A stretch of DNA of 64,000 bases from Sorangium aterium (GCF_028368935.1 NZ_JAQNDK010000005.1:620001-684000), one strand, 5' to 3'. Counted from the first letter of the stretch, positions 1-8,993 are shown. Program-made: numbers and translations. Notes: a model not told the origin generated them from the sequence alone.

Positions 1-2
1 TC

Positions 3-629
3 AACCCGAACCTGACGGTGCCGACGCTGCAGGTCGACGGCCGCGTGCTCTCGCAGAGCCGCGACATCCTCCTGTTCGCGTTCGGCACGACCGAGGCCGC
101 GCTCGACGACGCGACGCGGGGCTGGCTCGACCGCCACTACGCCTTCCCCATCGAGGAGCTCACGTTCGGGTGGCTGCTCTCGTGGAACCCGCTCGCGCGA
201 CCGGCCGTGCGAAGGACGCTCGTGGCGACGGAGAAGCGCCTGCGCCAGCTCGCGACCGAGCACGCGGACCTCGCGGACATCTACGCGCGGCGGGCCGAGG
301 TGTTCGCCGGGCGCATCAAGACGTTTGACCCGGAGGGCGTGGTGGCGATGTTCGGCGAGCGCAAGCACGCGGCGTTCGAGCTCCTGGACGCGCTCGATGA
401 TGCGCTCGCGGATGGGCGCGAGTCGCTCGTCCCCGGTGGTTACGGGCCCGCGGACGTGGTGTGGACCGTGTTCCTCGCACGGATGGGCTTCGTGCGCCTC
501 GACGCCGAGATCGCCAGGCGAGCACACCTCGCCCGGTATGCGAAGGCCGTCAAGGCGCGGCCGAGCTTTCGCGAGGCGGACGTCTGGGACCGGTTGAGCC
601 CGCTGAAGTTGCTCAAACAGGTGCTCTGA
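3..629 (+). CDS. Glutathione S-transferase family protein (5' end cut by window edge)
   Basis: The reading frame is open to the left edge of the window, so the first residues are missing; a GTG at 18 is in frame but is unlikely to be the true start. The visible N-terminus has the end of a GST thioredoxin fold: Asn-Pro, then VPTLQVDG with the expected cis-Pro after Val, then SQSRDI where glutathione-binding Glu/Ser-Arg usually lies. An all-helical C-terminal domain of about 150 residues follows, ending KARPSFREADVW, a common GST ending. Likely a cytosolic glutathione transferase or GST-like redox protein. The substrate cannot be inferred, and the catalytic Ser/Cys/Tyr lies outside the window. 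Confidence 0.8.
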   Translation, partial: NPNLTVPTLQVDGRVLSQSRDILLFAFGTTEAALDDATRGWLDRHYAFPIEELTFGWLLSWNPLARPAVRRTLVATEKRLRQLATEHADLADIYARRAEVFAGRIKTFDPEGVVAMFGERKHAAFELLDALDDALADGRESLVPGGYGPADVVWTVFLARMGFVRLDAEIARRAHLARYAKAVKARPSFREADVWDRLSPLKLLKQVL

Positions 630-775
630 CGCCGCTCGTGCGCTGGTAGCCGACGTTGCTGCCCGCGATGCGCATGGCACAATGCGCTTTGCCGCCGAGC
701 AGGTCGCTGCCGATCGGCCATGCGGGCAGTCAGGGTCCGGCCTGCTCGTCGTGCATCCGTGCGTCGGGTGATCGC

Positions 776-1333
776 ATGAAGACCTACAAGAAGGCAGATT
801 TTCCTGTCGCGAACGTCCGGCGCTTCCTGGAGCCGGGTCCTGTGGTGCTGGTGAGCTCTGCGCACAAGGGCCAGCGGAACATCATGACGATGGGCTGGCA
901 CATGGTCATGATGCAGGAGCCGTCCCTCGTGGGGTGCTTCCTCTGGGACCAGAACGATAGCTATGAGATGGTGCGGCGCAGCAAGGAGTGCGTGATCAAC
1001 GTGCCCACGGTCGATCTCGTGCGCGCCGTCATCGGGATAGGGAACAGCCACGGATCCGAGGTCGACAAGTTCGAGCAGTTCGGGCTCACCGCCGTCGAGG
1101 CGACGAAGGTCGGCGCGCCCCTCATCGCCGAGTGTTATGCGAGCTTCGAGTGCAAGCTCGTCGATACGAGCGCCGTCAAGCGCTTCAGCCTGTTCGTCTT
1201 CGAGGTGGTGAAGGCGCACGTCGCGACATCGCCGCGCTATCCGACGACCGTCCACTACCGCGGCGACGGGGTGTTCATGGTGTCCGGTCGCAACGTCAGC
1301 TACCGGAGGCTCTTCAAACCGGAGAACCTGTAG
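776..1333 (+). CDS. Flavin reductase-like / FMN-binding split-barrel protein
   Basis: 185 residues. The N-terminal part (GPVVLVSSAHKGQRNIMTMGW, then DQNDSYEMVRRSKECVINV) follows the layout of the flavin reductase-like domain (DIM6/NTAB family), which binds FMN in a split barrel. Members reduce flavin for partner oxygenases or act as NAD(P)H:flavin oxidoreductases. The frame stays open upstream to 656, but ATG 776 starts at the conserved MKTYKKADFP region and has a weak GGGTG ahead, so it is preferred. No oxygenase gene lies beside it, so the partner is unknown. It stands alone between the GST gene and a 455-bp gap. Confidence 0.75.
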   Translation: MKTYKKADFPVANVRRFLEPGPVVLVSSAHKGQRNIMTMGWHMVMMQEPSLVGCFLWDQNDSYEMVRRSKECVINVPTVDLVRAVIGIGNSHGSEVDKFEQFGLTAVEATKVGAPLIAECYASFECKLVDTSAVKRFSLFVFEVVKAHVATSPRYPTTVHYRGDGVFMVSGRNVSYRRLFKPENL

Positions 1334-1788
1334 GTCGCCCGGCGCAGGACTGCAACGTCGCTTCCCGAGGCCCCGCTGCCGCGATCCGCAGCTCCCGCAC
1401 CCCGAGGCCGACCGTCCGAAGTGTTATCGCTGCCGCTTCGATTCAATCGCCTGCGCGATCCGGCAATGGCTCCCGCCCGCTCGCCCGCCAGCGCCGTGCG
1501 CGCCCGCAGCGACGAAGCGCGGCGGGCGCACCGGAGGCGCCGCTCGCGCGCCGTGCGCACCTCTTCCGTGAGCATCCTCATCATGACGGCTATGCGACGC
1601 GCGCGAGGAGACGCTCCCGCCGGATAGAGAGCTGAACAACCTCTTGCGATGTGCCGGCCAACCCGCCGACACGACCGAGAAATCAACGTCCTCGTCGGGA
1701 ATTCCCCTCAGGACGGCTCGGTAGAAGCCCTGTCCGCGCTTGCAAGAAAGTGGACCGCGCGGCGAAGGTTCTGCTAGGGGGGTCTATC
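1334..1788. other. Intergenic region without a recognised gene
   Basis: The 455 bp between the flavin-reductase-like gene and parA hold only short overlapping open frames with arginine/alanine-rich, domain-free translations on both strands. No tRNA, hairpin or repeat was recognised. The last 20 bases contain an AGGGGGG ribosome-binding site for parA. Confidence 0.5.
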
Positions 1789-2472
1789 ATGATCATCGCG
1801 CTCACCGGACAGAAAGGTGGGATCGGCAAGAGCACCACGGCCGTGAGCCTCGCCGTGGCCGCGCTGGCGAACGGCCGGCGTGTGCTGCTCGTCGACGCCG
1901 ATCCCCAGGGGACCGTCCGCACGTGGGGCGACGTGGCCGCCGAGGCGGGGCACGATACGCCGACCGTCATGGCCATGGGCGCCTCGATGCACAAGCCGGG
2001 ACAGCTGCCGGAAGTCGCCGCCGCCTACGACCTCACCGTCATCGATTGCCCGCCGCGCCACGGCGAGATCGCGCGATCGGCGCTCATGGTCGCCGACATC
2101 GCCATCTACCCCTGCGGCCCCACGGCCGCGGACGCGTGGGCCCTCACCGCAGCGCTCGAGGTGTTCCGCGAGGCCGCCGCGCTGCGGAGCGCGCTCAAGG
2201 GCTGCATCCTCATCACACGCAAGCAAGGCCGCACGGCGCTCGGCAAATCGGCGCGCGCGGTGCTCGAGACGTCGGGCTTGCCGGTGCTCTCCACGGAGCT
2301 CGGCTATCGCATCGCCTACCAGGAGTCCCTCGCCTGCGGGCAAGGGGTGACGGGCTACGCACCGCGGGACGCCGCGGCCAGAGAGATCACCCACCTTCTC
2401 GAAGAACTGGAGAAGCTTCACCATGGCCAAAAAGCAAGTCGCGGTCTCGCTACGAAAGCCGCCGTCGCCTGA
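1789..2472 (+). CDS. ParA/MinD-family P-loop ATPase
   Basis: 227 residues. A deviant Walker A, QKGGIGKSTTA with the signature lysine, sits at residues 8-18. It is followed by LLVDADPQGT (switch I) and TVIDCPPR (Walker B). The size and the absence of an N-terminal HTH match small ParF-type or chromosomal orphan ParA ATPases, which position DNA or cargo through ATP-dependent nonspecific DNA binding. ATG 1789 has an AGGGGGG box at 1776-1782; the upstream in-frame extension to 1651 lacks family similarity. The 3' end overlaps the next gene by 50 bp, implying translational coupling to a predicted DNA-binding partner. No origin-type repeats were seen nearby, so a role in plasmid or integrated-element partition, or in cargo positioning, remains open. 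Confidence 0.9.
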   Translation: MIIALTGQKGGIGKSTTAVSLAVAALANGRRVLLVDADPQGTVRTWGDVAAEAGHDTPTVMAMGASMHKPGQLPEVAAAYDLTVIDCPPRHGEIARSALMVADIAIYPCGPTAADAWALTAALEVFREAAALRSALKGCILITRKQGRTALGKSARAVLETSGLPVLSTELGYRIAYQESLACGQGVTGYAPRDAAAREITHLLEELEKLHHGQKASRGLATKAAVA

Positions 2473-3097
2473 AAAGGCCGACGCGTTCGTCGCGGGCGGC
2501 GAGGGCGGCAAAGCGGCAGACGACGTCGTGAGGTCGAGGCCCGCCGCAGATCCGCGCGCGCACGACGGCGAGAAGCCCGTCGAGGCGCGCCACGAGCGAG
2601 CGCCGGAGGCGCCCGAGGCGCAGCAGGAGCGCTCGCAGGAGGCGCGTCCAGACGCCGAGCCGCCCGCGGCGACGGCGCCGCAGGCGGCGAGCGCCGCCGC
2701 CGGGCCCCAGGCGCTCGCCACCACCTCGGAGCCGCACGCCGGCCCGCCGGTGCTCCTCGGGAACGACGGCCGCTCCCGGCGCGCGGTCACCGTCTACCTG
2801 CCCGATCCGCTCGCGGATCGGCTGCTGCTCCATTGCATCGAGAACGATCGCGACATGAGCAACCTGGTCGGCGAGGCGGTCGAGGTCCACCTCGACAAGC
2901 GCCTCGGACCGGCGTCCGTCTCCGCGGCCCCGGCCGAGGCCGCCGCCGCCCCCCGCGAGGCGCCGCCCCCGAGCGCGAGCTACCGCACCGAACCGTTCCG
3001 TCCGGCGGACACCGGCCCGAAAGGGCGGGTCGGTCGCGTGGTCCAGGTCGGCCGGGTGCTGATGACGCTCTGGCGGCAGCGGCCCAGGGCGAGCTGA
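2423..3097 (+). CDS. Ribbon-helix-helix-like partner of ParA
   Basis: 224 residues. A basic N-terminal tail (MAKKQVAVSLRKPPSPEK) leads into about 90 low-complexity Ala/Glu/Pro/Arg residues. Then comes a compact block at roughly 119-160: RRAVTVYLPDPLADRLLLHC followed by a helix ending EAVEVHLDKRL. A short beta strand followed by two helices is the pattern of ribbon-helix-helix DNA-binding proteins such as ParG. The gene starts inside the 3' end of the ParA gene, the usual arrangement of parA with its centromere-binding partner. In ParG-type proteins the basic tail stimulates the ATPase; that role here is inference. The basic C-terminus GRVGRVVQVGRVLMTLWRQR could contact DNA or membrane. Confidence 0.6.
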   Translation: MAKKQVAVSLRKPPSPEKADAFVAGGEGGKAADDVVRSRPAADPRAHDGEKPVEARHERAPEAPEAQQERSQEARPDAEPPAATAPQAASAAAGPQALATTSEPHAGPPVLLGNDGRSRRAVTVYLPDPLADRLLLHCIENDRDMSNLVGEAVEVHLDKRLGPASVSAAPAEAAAAPREAPPPSASYRTEPFRPADTGPKGRVGRVVQVGRVLMTLWRQRPRAS

Positions 3098-3202
3098 CCG
3101 ACCCGCGCGCATCGACTCCGCCCCTCTCGCACCTGACTGGCGCGGCCGCCTCGACAGGAGTTGACGTTCGCGTCCGTCTCGCCAATGAGAAGCTAGGAGA
3201 CA

Positions 3203-3625
3203 ATGGACGTCGAAGAAAAACTCTTGAACATCCTCCTCGTCGAAGACGACGACGTCGACGTGATGAACGTCCGCCGGGCGTTCAAGCGGAACAATATCTC
3301 GAATCCCCTCTGGGTCGCCGGGAACGGCGTCGAGGCCCTCGAGATGCTGCGCAGCGGCGTCGTCCCGGTGGAGCGGCGCCTCATCCTGCTCGACCTGAAC
3401 ATGCCCAAGATGAACGGGATCGAGTTCCTGCGCGAGCTGCGGGCCGATCCAGAGCTCGGGGCCACGTCGGTTGTCGTGTTGACCACATCGAACGACGATC
3501 GCGACAAGGTGGGAGCCTACAACCTCAACGTCGCTGGCTATCTCCTCAAGCCGGTCACATTCCTCAGCTTCGTCGAGCTCATGGCGGCGCTGAACAAGTA
3601 CTGGAGACTTGTGGAGCTACCGTAG
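3203..3625 (+). CDS. Single-domain response regulator (Rcp1/CheY-like)
   Basis: 140 residues forming one receiver domain: acidic pair VEDDDVD near residues 13-19, phospho-acceptor Asp64 in LILLDLNMPKMNG, Thr in VLTTS, and Lys in LLKPV. The length and the phrases DVDVMNVRRAFKR and YLLKPVTFLSFVELMAALNKYW match the Rcp1-like subgroup, often paired with phytochrome or hybrid kinases. There is no output domain, so it signals by protein contact. AGGAGA at 3196-3201 directly precedes ATG 3203. No kinase is adjacent; the nearest are in the 9-17.7 kb signalling island. Confidence 0.9.
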   Translation: MDVEEKLLNILLVEDDDVDVMNVRRAFKRNNISNPLWVAGNGVEALEMLRSGVVPVERRLILLDLNMPKMNGIEFLRELRADPELGATSVVVLTTSNDDRDKVGAYNLNVAGYLLKPVTFLSFVELMAALNKYWRLVELP

Positions 3626-3772
3626 CGAAACACATCGTCTTTCTCGTTCTTGTCGTGACGGCGAGCGCCCCGCGCGGCGCGCGCACACACGCGGTCGGAG
3701 CGTCGGCCGAGGAGGCGTCCGCCGAGATCCCGTGCGTCGCGCGTTGAGCGGAGGCGGCCCGGGGAAGCGCGG

Positions 3773-6742
3773 CTACTTGCTGCGCTTGACGACGCCGAGC
3801 GCCTTCTGCGCCGCCTTGACGGCCGCCTGCGCTTCCTTGCCGGGGGCGCTCGAGAGCGCCGCGATGAGCGCCGTCGCGACCTCGCGCCGGCTGTGCGCGT
3901 GCACGTCCGCGAGCTTCAGGTAGAGCTGCGCCTTGTCGGCGAGATCGGCGTCGCCGCGCCGCGCCTCGATCCGCTCGACGAGGCAGGCGGCCACCGCGGC
4001 GTCGTCCATCTTCTTCAGCGCGTCGAGCGCCGCCGCGCGCTTCGCGAGCTCCGGCCGGGCCTCGATGAGGTCCACGAGCGGCGTGAGCGCCACGGGGCCG
4101 AACGCGCGGATCGCGTCCGCCACGATGCCGGGCTTGTAGCCGTCGGCGTAGGCCGAGAGGAGCTCGCTCAGCCCGCGGACGTCGCCGAGGAAGCCGAGCG
4201 CGTACGCGGCGATCTTCGCCTCCTGCTCGTTCTCGCTCCGGCTCGCCAGCATCCGGACGAAGGTCTCGACCATCTCGACGTCGCCGAGCTGCGCCAGCGC
4301 GTAGGCGGCCTCCTCGCGGACGCCGCGGGCGACGTCCCCGTAGAATGCGCGGCGGAGCGCCGGCAGCGCGGCGAGGTCGCCCAGCTCGGAGAGCGCCTTC
4401 AGCGCCTCGAGCCGCTCCTCCTTGGTCGGCGCGGCGCCCAGCGTCTTCGCGAGCTCGTGCACGCGCCCGAGCCGCGCGGCGCGCCGCGCGCGCACCCAGT
4501 CGCCCCCCGGCCCGGCCGGCTGCGTGGCGTGCGTGACGTGCGCGACGTCGATCACGTCGAGCGCGTCGCGGGCGAGCGCCCGCAGGCCGGCGTCCTTCGC
4601 GTGCTCCTCGACCTTGCGGAGCATCGCCGTGGCCTCGGCGCGGGCCGGGCCGCCGTGCAGAACGACCGCCTGCAGCACCCGCACCGCCGTCAGCTTCGCC
4701 ACGCGGCCCGCCTTCACCGTGAGCGCCTTCTCCGCGGCGGCGATCGCCTCCGCCCCGAGCGGCGCGAACGTCCTCGCGATGGTCGGCGTCGCGGTGCCGT
4801 CCGCCCAGATCGGGAAGATGTTCGCCACGAGCTCGCTCGCCGGCAGCGCCGCGTAGTAGCGCGCGTGGTGGACCGCGGCGACGTAGCGGTTCATCGCGCC
4901 CGCCGCGCGCCGACGTGCCACCTCGTCCGGGGAGAGCGCCTCGTCGGGCCGCGCCACGGCGACGCTCTCGTAGGTCGGCACGCGCTCGGTCGAGGCGCGG
5001 TCGATCTGCGTCGCGCCGGCCAGGCGGACGAGCGCCATCTCGAGCACCTGGTAGAGCTTGATGAAGTCGTCGAGCCGATCGGCCGGCTCGGTCCGCTGCG
5101 GCAGCGCCTGGAGCAGCGCGGCCTGCTTCTCGAGGCGGAGGTCGCGCAGCCGCGCGGCCAGCGGGTCGGTCGCGCGCGCGCTGAGCCCGGTCAGGCCCGT
5201 GACGAGCGCCTCGGCGAGCTCCTCGCGGACCTCGCCGAGCGCGATGGCCGCGGGCGAGGCGCCCGCCTCGCGGGCGGCGGCGTTCCACGCGGAGCCCTCG
5301 AGCGGCCCGCCCCGCGCCGCGCTCCCCTGCTCGGCGCCCTGATCGAAGACAGCGCGCAGCTCCAGGCCGAGCGGCCCCTCGACGACAGCGGCGAGCGGCC
5401 ACAGCGTGGGCAGCGCGGCGTCGATGCCGACGTCCCCGAGCAGCGCGCGGAGCCGCGCGTCGCGGAGCGAGCCGGCGAGCCGCTCCTCGAGCGCCGGGTC
5501 GTCGGGCAGGTGGAGCGCCTCCCCCTTGTCGTCGACGGCCGAGAGCCGCGCGCCGCGCGCGAAGAGCGTGTCGGTGAGCACCGCCACGGGCACGAGGTCG
5601 GGCGCGAAGACGTCCTTGCGGTGCTCCTGGAGCGCCGCGAGCGCCGCGCCGACGTCGGGCAGCGCCCGCGCGAGCACGGACTCGAGGGCGCCGGCGTCGA
5701 GCGGGCGCTTGTCGCCGAGATCGCTGAAGTCGACGCGCAGCGGCGGGTAGCCCGGGTAGGTCGTCGCGCGCGCCCCGGCGAGCACCTCGCCGGCGAAGCT
5801 CCGCTTCGGCTCGGTCCGCTTCGCCAGGAACACCGGGAGGATCTGCTTCTCGCTGAAGTGGCGGCCGGACTCGAGGTCGATGAAGCGGCTCTCCCGGATG
5901 ACGAAATCGTCGCTCGTCGTGCGCGTCGAGAAGGCGTACTCGACGAGCGTGAGGTCCCCGGCGGGCTTCCTGTCGGACGCCTTCCACGTCTTGCCGACGA
6001 GCTCCTCGACGTGGCGGTCGTCGAGCGGCTCGCCCGCGAGGTGCTTCTCCAGCTTGCGGGCGGTGAGCAGGAGATCGGCCATCACGTTGGCGTAGGCGAC
6101 CGCCGGCAGCGCGCCGCGGGGAGCGCCTTTGGCCTGCCGGCCCCCCGCGGCCTGCCTGCGGAGCAGCGCGGCGAGGTCGAGCGTCCGCGCCGAGAGGCGC
6201 CGGAGGCGGTTCTCCCGGAGCGCCTCGGCGAGCTTCTCCATCTGCTCGATGCGGTCGCCCCCGATCGTCGCGACGCCGGACACGCCGAGCTCGCGCACGA
6301 GCGTGCCGACCTGCTCGACGCCGGACTTCATCATGGCCTGCGCGTTCGCGCTGCCCTTCTTCACGCTCTTGCGCGCGGTGTCCCCGCCCGGCGCGCCCGG
6401 CGGCGCCGCCTCGCTCACGGCGAACGACTCGGGCGCGCGCGCCCACGCGACGAGCAGCGCCGCCGCGTGCTTGCAGAACGCTGTGTTGAAGGTCCGCGCC
6501 GGGCAGGAGCAGCGCCCCTTGAACGCCGGCGCCGGCGCGTCGCTGTAGACGAGCGACACCTTGTAAGGCGAGGCTCCGGAGCCCTTGGCGTCGCAGAACA
6601 GCTTGTTCTCGTAGCGCGCGAGGTTCAGGAGCTGCCCGCCGTCGTAGAGCAGCGTGCCCTTCTTGAGCTCTCCCGCGTCCTGGATGAACGCCCGGAGCTC
6701 GCCGGCCCCGATGCGCTTCACGTCGCCCGGGGCCGCGCTCAC
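3773..6742 (-). CDS. SWIM zinc-finger protein with HEAT-like repeats (YehQ-like)
   Basis: 989 residues from a GTG at 6742, chosen because GGAGG lies four bases upstream; the frame is open to 6898 but that extension looks noncoding. Residues about 78-92 carry the SWIM signature CxCx9CxH (GRCSCPARTFNTAFCKHAAA), a zinc module found in DNA- and protein-binding factors. A long helical middle follows. The last 350 residues contain alternating helices with ALxxLGD motifs typical of HEAT/PBS-lyase repeats. SWIM proteins of this kind are the YehQ component of yehLMPQ-type loci, and the other three components (VWA, DUF5682, MoxR) all occur in this window on the same strand. The exact biochemical role is unknown. 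Confidence 0.8.
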   Translation of the reverse strand: MSAAPGDVKRIGAGELRAFIQDAGELKKGTLLYDGGQLLNLARYENKLFCDAKGSGASPYKVSLVYSDAPAPAFKGRCSCPARTFNTAFCKHAAALLVAWARAPESFAVSEAAPPGAPGGDTARKSVKKGSANAQAMMKSGVEQVGTLVRELGVSGVATIGGDRIEQMEKLAEALRENRLRRLSARTLDLAALLRRQAAGGRQAKGAPRGALPAVAYANVMADLLLTARKLEKHLAGEPLDDRHVEELVGKTWKASDRKPAGDLTLVEYAFSTRTTSDDFVIRESRFIDLESGRHFSEKQILPVFLAKRTEPKRSFAGEVLAGARATTYPGYPPLRVDFSDLGDKRPLDAGALESVLARALPDVGAALAALQEHRKDVFAPDLVPVAVLTDTLFARGARLSAVDDKGEALHLPDDPALEERLAGSLRDARLRALLGDVGIDAALPTLWPLAAVVEGPLGLELRAVFDQGAEQGSAARGGPLEGSAWNAAAREAGASPAAIALGEVREELAEALVTGLTGLSARATDPLAARLRDLRLEKQAALLQALPQRTEPADRLDDFIKLYQVLEMALVRLAGATQIDRASTERVPTYESVAVARPDEALSPDEVARRRAAGAMNRYVAAVHHARYYAALPASELVANIFPIWADGTATPTIARTFAPLGAEAIAAAEKALTVKAGRVAKLTAVRVLQAVVLHGGPARAEATAMLRKVEEHAKDAGLRALARDALDVIDVAHVTHATQPAGPGGDWVRARRAARLGRVHELAKTLGAAPTKEERLEALKALSELGDLAALPALRRAFYGDVARGVREEAAYALAQLGDVEMVETFVRMLASRSENEQEAKIAAYALGFLGDVRGLSELLSAYADGYKPGIVADAIRAFGPVALTPLVDLIEARPELAKRAAALDALKKMDDAAVAACLVERIEARRGDADLADKAQLYLKLADVHAHSRREVATALIAALSSAPGKEAQAAVKAAQKALGVVKRSK

Positions 6743-6926
6743 GGCGCCTCCGCGGGCGAGCGCGCCGGGCGCGGCGACGTGGGGATCTCGTCGTTCGGGA
6801 GCAGCGGATAGGCGGCCGGCATCGGCCTGGAAGCCTATCACGGGCGACGGCGCGGGAGCTCTTCGCTGCCTCCGCTCGCCTCCCCCGGATCGGGCCATCG
6901 GCTCATGAGATCGGGCCCTCGGGCCG

Positions 6927-8057
6927 TCAGGCCGGCTGTGCGGCGGCGCTGGCGCGCTCCGCCGCGGCCTCGCCGAGGCGCGGGTAGTCGATGTAGCCGC
7001 GCGGGCCCTCGGAGTAGAAGGTCGCGACGTCGGGCGTGTTGAGCGGCGCGCGGCGCGACAGGCGCTCCGGAAGATCGGGGTTGGCCAGGAACGGCGCGCC
7101 GAAGGAGACGAGATCCGCCGCGCCGGTCCGCAGCGCTTCCTCCGCGGTCTCCAGCGTGTAGCCGCCGTTCACGACGAGGGCGCCGCGGAACCGCTCGCGG
7201 AGGAGGGGCGTCACCCGCTCCGCGGCGCCGAGCGCCTGCCCCGAGAGCGGCTCCACGACGTGCAGATAGACGACCTTGCGCGCCGAGAGCTCGGCGGCGA
7301 CGTGGCCGAAGAGCGCCCTCGGATCGGAGTCGCTCATGTCGTTGAAGTCGGCCAGCGGCGAGACCCGCACGCCGACCCGGTCGGCGCCGAACACCCCGGT
7401 CACGGCCTCGGTGATCTCGAGCAGGAACCGCGCCCGGTTCTCGATCGAGCCGCCGTACCGATCCGTCCTCTGGTTCACGCCGTTCCGGAGGAACTGGTCG
7501 ATGAGGTAGCCGTTCGCCGCGTGGATCTCGACTCCATCGAAGCCGGCCGCCTTGGCCCGGCGCGCGCCGTCCTCGAACCGCGCGATCACGCCGGCGATCT
7601 CGTCCGTCTCCAGGGCGCGCGGGGTGGTGTACGGCTGCGGGCCCTCGGGCGTGTACGCGTGGCCCTTGCGGATCGCGACGGCCGAGGACGAGACGGGCGC
7701 CTGCCGGTTCGGTTGGAACGAGGGGTGCGACGCCCGCCCGACGTGCCAGAGCTGGAGGAAGCCGCGCCCCCCCGCCCGGTGGATCGCGTCCGTCACGAGC
7801 CGCCACCCGGCGACCTGCGCGTCCGTGTGGATGCCAGGTGTGCGGAGATATCCCACGCCCTCCGGGGTGACCTGCGTCGCCTCGGTGATGATGAAGCCCG
7901 CAGAGGAGCGCTGCTCGTAGTACCGCGCGTTGAGCTCGGTCGGCACGTTGCCCTCGCCGGCGCGGCAGCGCGTCAGCGGCGCCATCACGAGGCGGTTCGG
8001 CAGCGAGAGGGGGCCGAGCGCGAAGGGGCTGAAGAGCAGGTCTTTGGCGGTGGTCAC
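6927..8057 (-). CDS. Old Yellow Enzyme family alkene reductase (NemA-like)
   Basis: 376 residues of a TIM-barrel flavoenzyme. Visible features are the FMN-binding start SPFALGPLSLPNRLVMAPLT, QLWHVGR, the His/Asn substrate pair in VEIHAANGYLIDQFL, RTDRYGGSIENR, and the phosphate-binding VVNGGYT near the C-terminus. Such enzymes use NAD(P)H and FMN to reduce activated C=C bonds, nitro-esters and quinone-like electrophiles. GTG 8057 is preferred because AAGGAG lies eight bases upstream. The gene is divergent from an HxlR regulator, with two near-identical palindromes between, the classical layout of an electrophile-induced reductase controlled by an HxlR/YodB/QorR-type repressor. Confidence 0.93.
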   Translation of the reverse strand: MTTAKDLLFSPFALGPLSLPNRLVMAPLTRCRAGEGNVPTELNARYYEQRSSAGFIITEATQVTPEGVGYLRTPGIHTDAQVAGWRLVTDAIHRAGGRGFLQLWHVGRASHPSFQPNRQAPVSSSAVAIRKGHAYTPEGPQPYTTPRALETDEIAGVIARFEDGARRAKAAGFDGVEIHAANGYLIDQFLRNGVNQRTDRYGGSIENRARFLLEITEAVTGVFGADRVGVRVSPLADFNDMSDSDPRALFGHVAAELSARKVVYLHVVEPLSGQALGAAERVTPLLRERFRGALVVNGGYTLETAEEALRTGAADLVSFGAPFLANPDLPERLSRRAPLNTPDVATFYSEGPRGYIDYPRLGEAAAERASAAAQPA

Positions 8058-8085
8058 GATCGATGCTCCTTGCAAAGAAGATGTA

Positions 8086-8102
8086 GCTTCCGAAAGGGAA
8101 GT
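8086..8102. promoter_or_regulatory. Operator copy 1 for the HxlR regulator (predicted)
   Basis: GCTTCCGAAAGGGAAGT is an imperfect palindrome (CTTCC-N5-GGAAG). On the opposite strand it matches operator copy 2 at 15 of 17 positions. It lies 29 bp upstream of the reductase GTG, where a bound repressor would block that promoter. Confidence 0.65.
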
Positions 8103-8151
8103 GGCATCCGTTCGGCGAGCATGATGAATCTGCACTGCACGATGTCAAGTC

Positions 8152-8168
8152 ACTTCCCTTTTGGAAGT
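8152..8168. promoter_or_regulatory. Operator copy 2 for the HxlR regulator (predicted)
   Basis: ACTTCCCTTTTGGAAGT has 6-bp inverted arms around a 5-bp spacer and repeats copy 1 in inverted orientation 49 bp away. It lies 32 bp upstream of the HxlR ATG, consistent with autoregulation of the divergent pair. Confidence 0.7.
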
Positions 8169-8199
8169 GAACAGGTCATGCTGGTGTCTGGGACGACAC

Positions 8200-8574
8200 A
8201 TGAAGCACGCGTGCCAGCACCTCTGCGAGAAGTTTCAGGTCGCGATGGACGTGCTCGCGAAGCCCTGGAACGGGCTCATCATTGCGACGCTCGAGGAGGG
8301 GGCGCTGCGCTTCGGCGAGATCGGCGAGCGGCTCGACGCGATCAGCGATCGGATGCTCTCCAGCCGGCTGAAGGAGCTCGAGGCGCTGGGCCTCGTGGTG
8401 CGGCGCGTCCTGCCGGGGCCCCCCGTGCGCGTGGAGTACGAGCTGACCGACGCCGGGCGGGGATTCGGCGAGGTGGCGCAGGCGATCTCGCGGTGGGGAG
8501 AGCGGCTCGCGGTGAGCGCGGCGCGCGGCGGAGGGGTGAAGCGTGGCGCGCGCGCGGCGCGGGCGGCACGGTGA
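8200..8574 (+). CDS. HxlR-family winged-helix transcriptional regulator
   Basis: 124 residues. The order is that of HxlR proteins: an N-terminal Cys-containing stretch (HACQHLCEKF), AMDVLAKPWNGLIIATL, the recognition region FGEIGERLDAISDRMLSSRL, KELEALGLVVRRV, the wing PPVRVEYELTDAG, and a C-terminal dimer helix. Cysteines near residues 4 and 8 resemble the redox/electrophile-sensing cysteine of YodB/QorR-type regulators; sensing here is inference. ATG 8200 fits the family start better than the in-frame TTG at 8161. It probably represses the divergent Old Yellow Enzyme gene and itself through the two palindromes in the shared promoter. Confidence 0.88.
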   Translation: MKHACQHLCEKFQVAMDVLAKPWNGLIIATLEEGALRFGEIGERLDAISDRMLSSRLKELEALGLVVRRVLPGPPVRVEYELTDAGRGFGEVAQAISRWGERLAVSAARGGGVKRGARAARAAR

Positions 8575-8993
8575 CGACCGCGGCGAACCGCGCGCGGGCG
8601 TCATCCACGTCATCCACGTAGCGTCCACGCAGGTCGCGTGACGGATGCCACGAAGGAGTCCGCCCGCTCCTGAGCAGCGCTCAGGCAATACCTGACGCCG
8701 AGCGCTCGTGCGGCGAGGTAGCGGCAAGGTAGCGAGATGAGCGCCTCTGTCGATCTCGAGGTTGCGCTTGCCGCTCCGGTGGAATGGTGATGTAATTCGA
8801 GGGCTTCGCATCTCGGTGGCTGATAAAATGGGGTGCAGATTCGTGGGATACGAGCTCAGCCGTTAGGCCGGCGAGCGAGGCGTACGAAAGTACGCTGCAG
8901 CGCGCCGAACGACGCGGATGAGCTCGCCAAATAGGAAGACGCACCCCGCGACAACGCGAAGCGTCAACGCGAGGGCGTCCCCTGGGGGTCGCG
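8575..8993. other. Intergenic region without a recognised gene
   Basis: About 420 bp between the regulator and the kinase genes. A short direct repeat (GTCATCCAC twice near 8600) and a moderately AT-richer stretch at 8760-8850 are visible. No credible ORF, tRNA or strong hairpin was found. Confidence 0.4.

Noticed and set aside
3893..6811. 972-codon plus-strand open frame opposite the SWIM gene
   Set aside because: Translation is Arg/Glu/Leu/Val-rich without domains; it is the antisense shadow of a high-GC gene whose minus-strand product has a clear SWIM motif and HEAT repeats.
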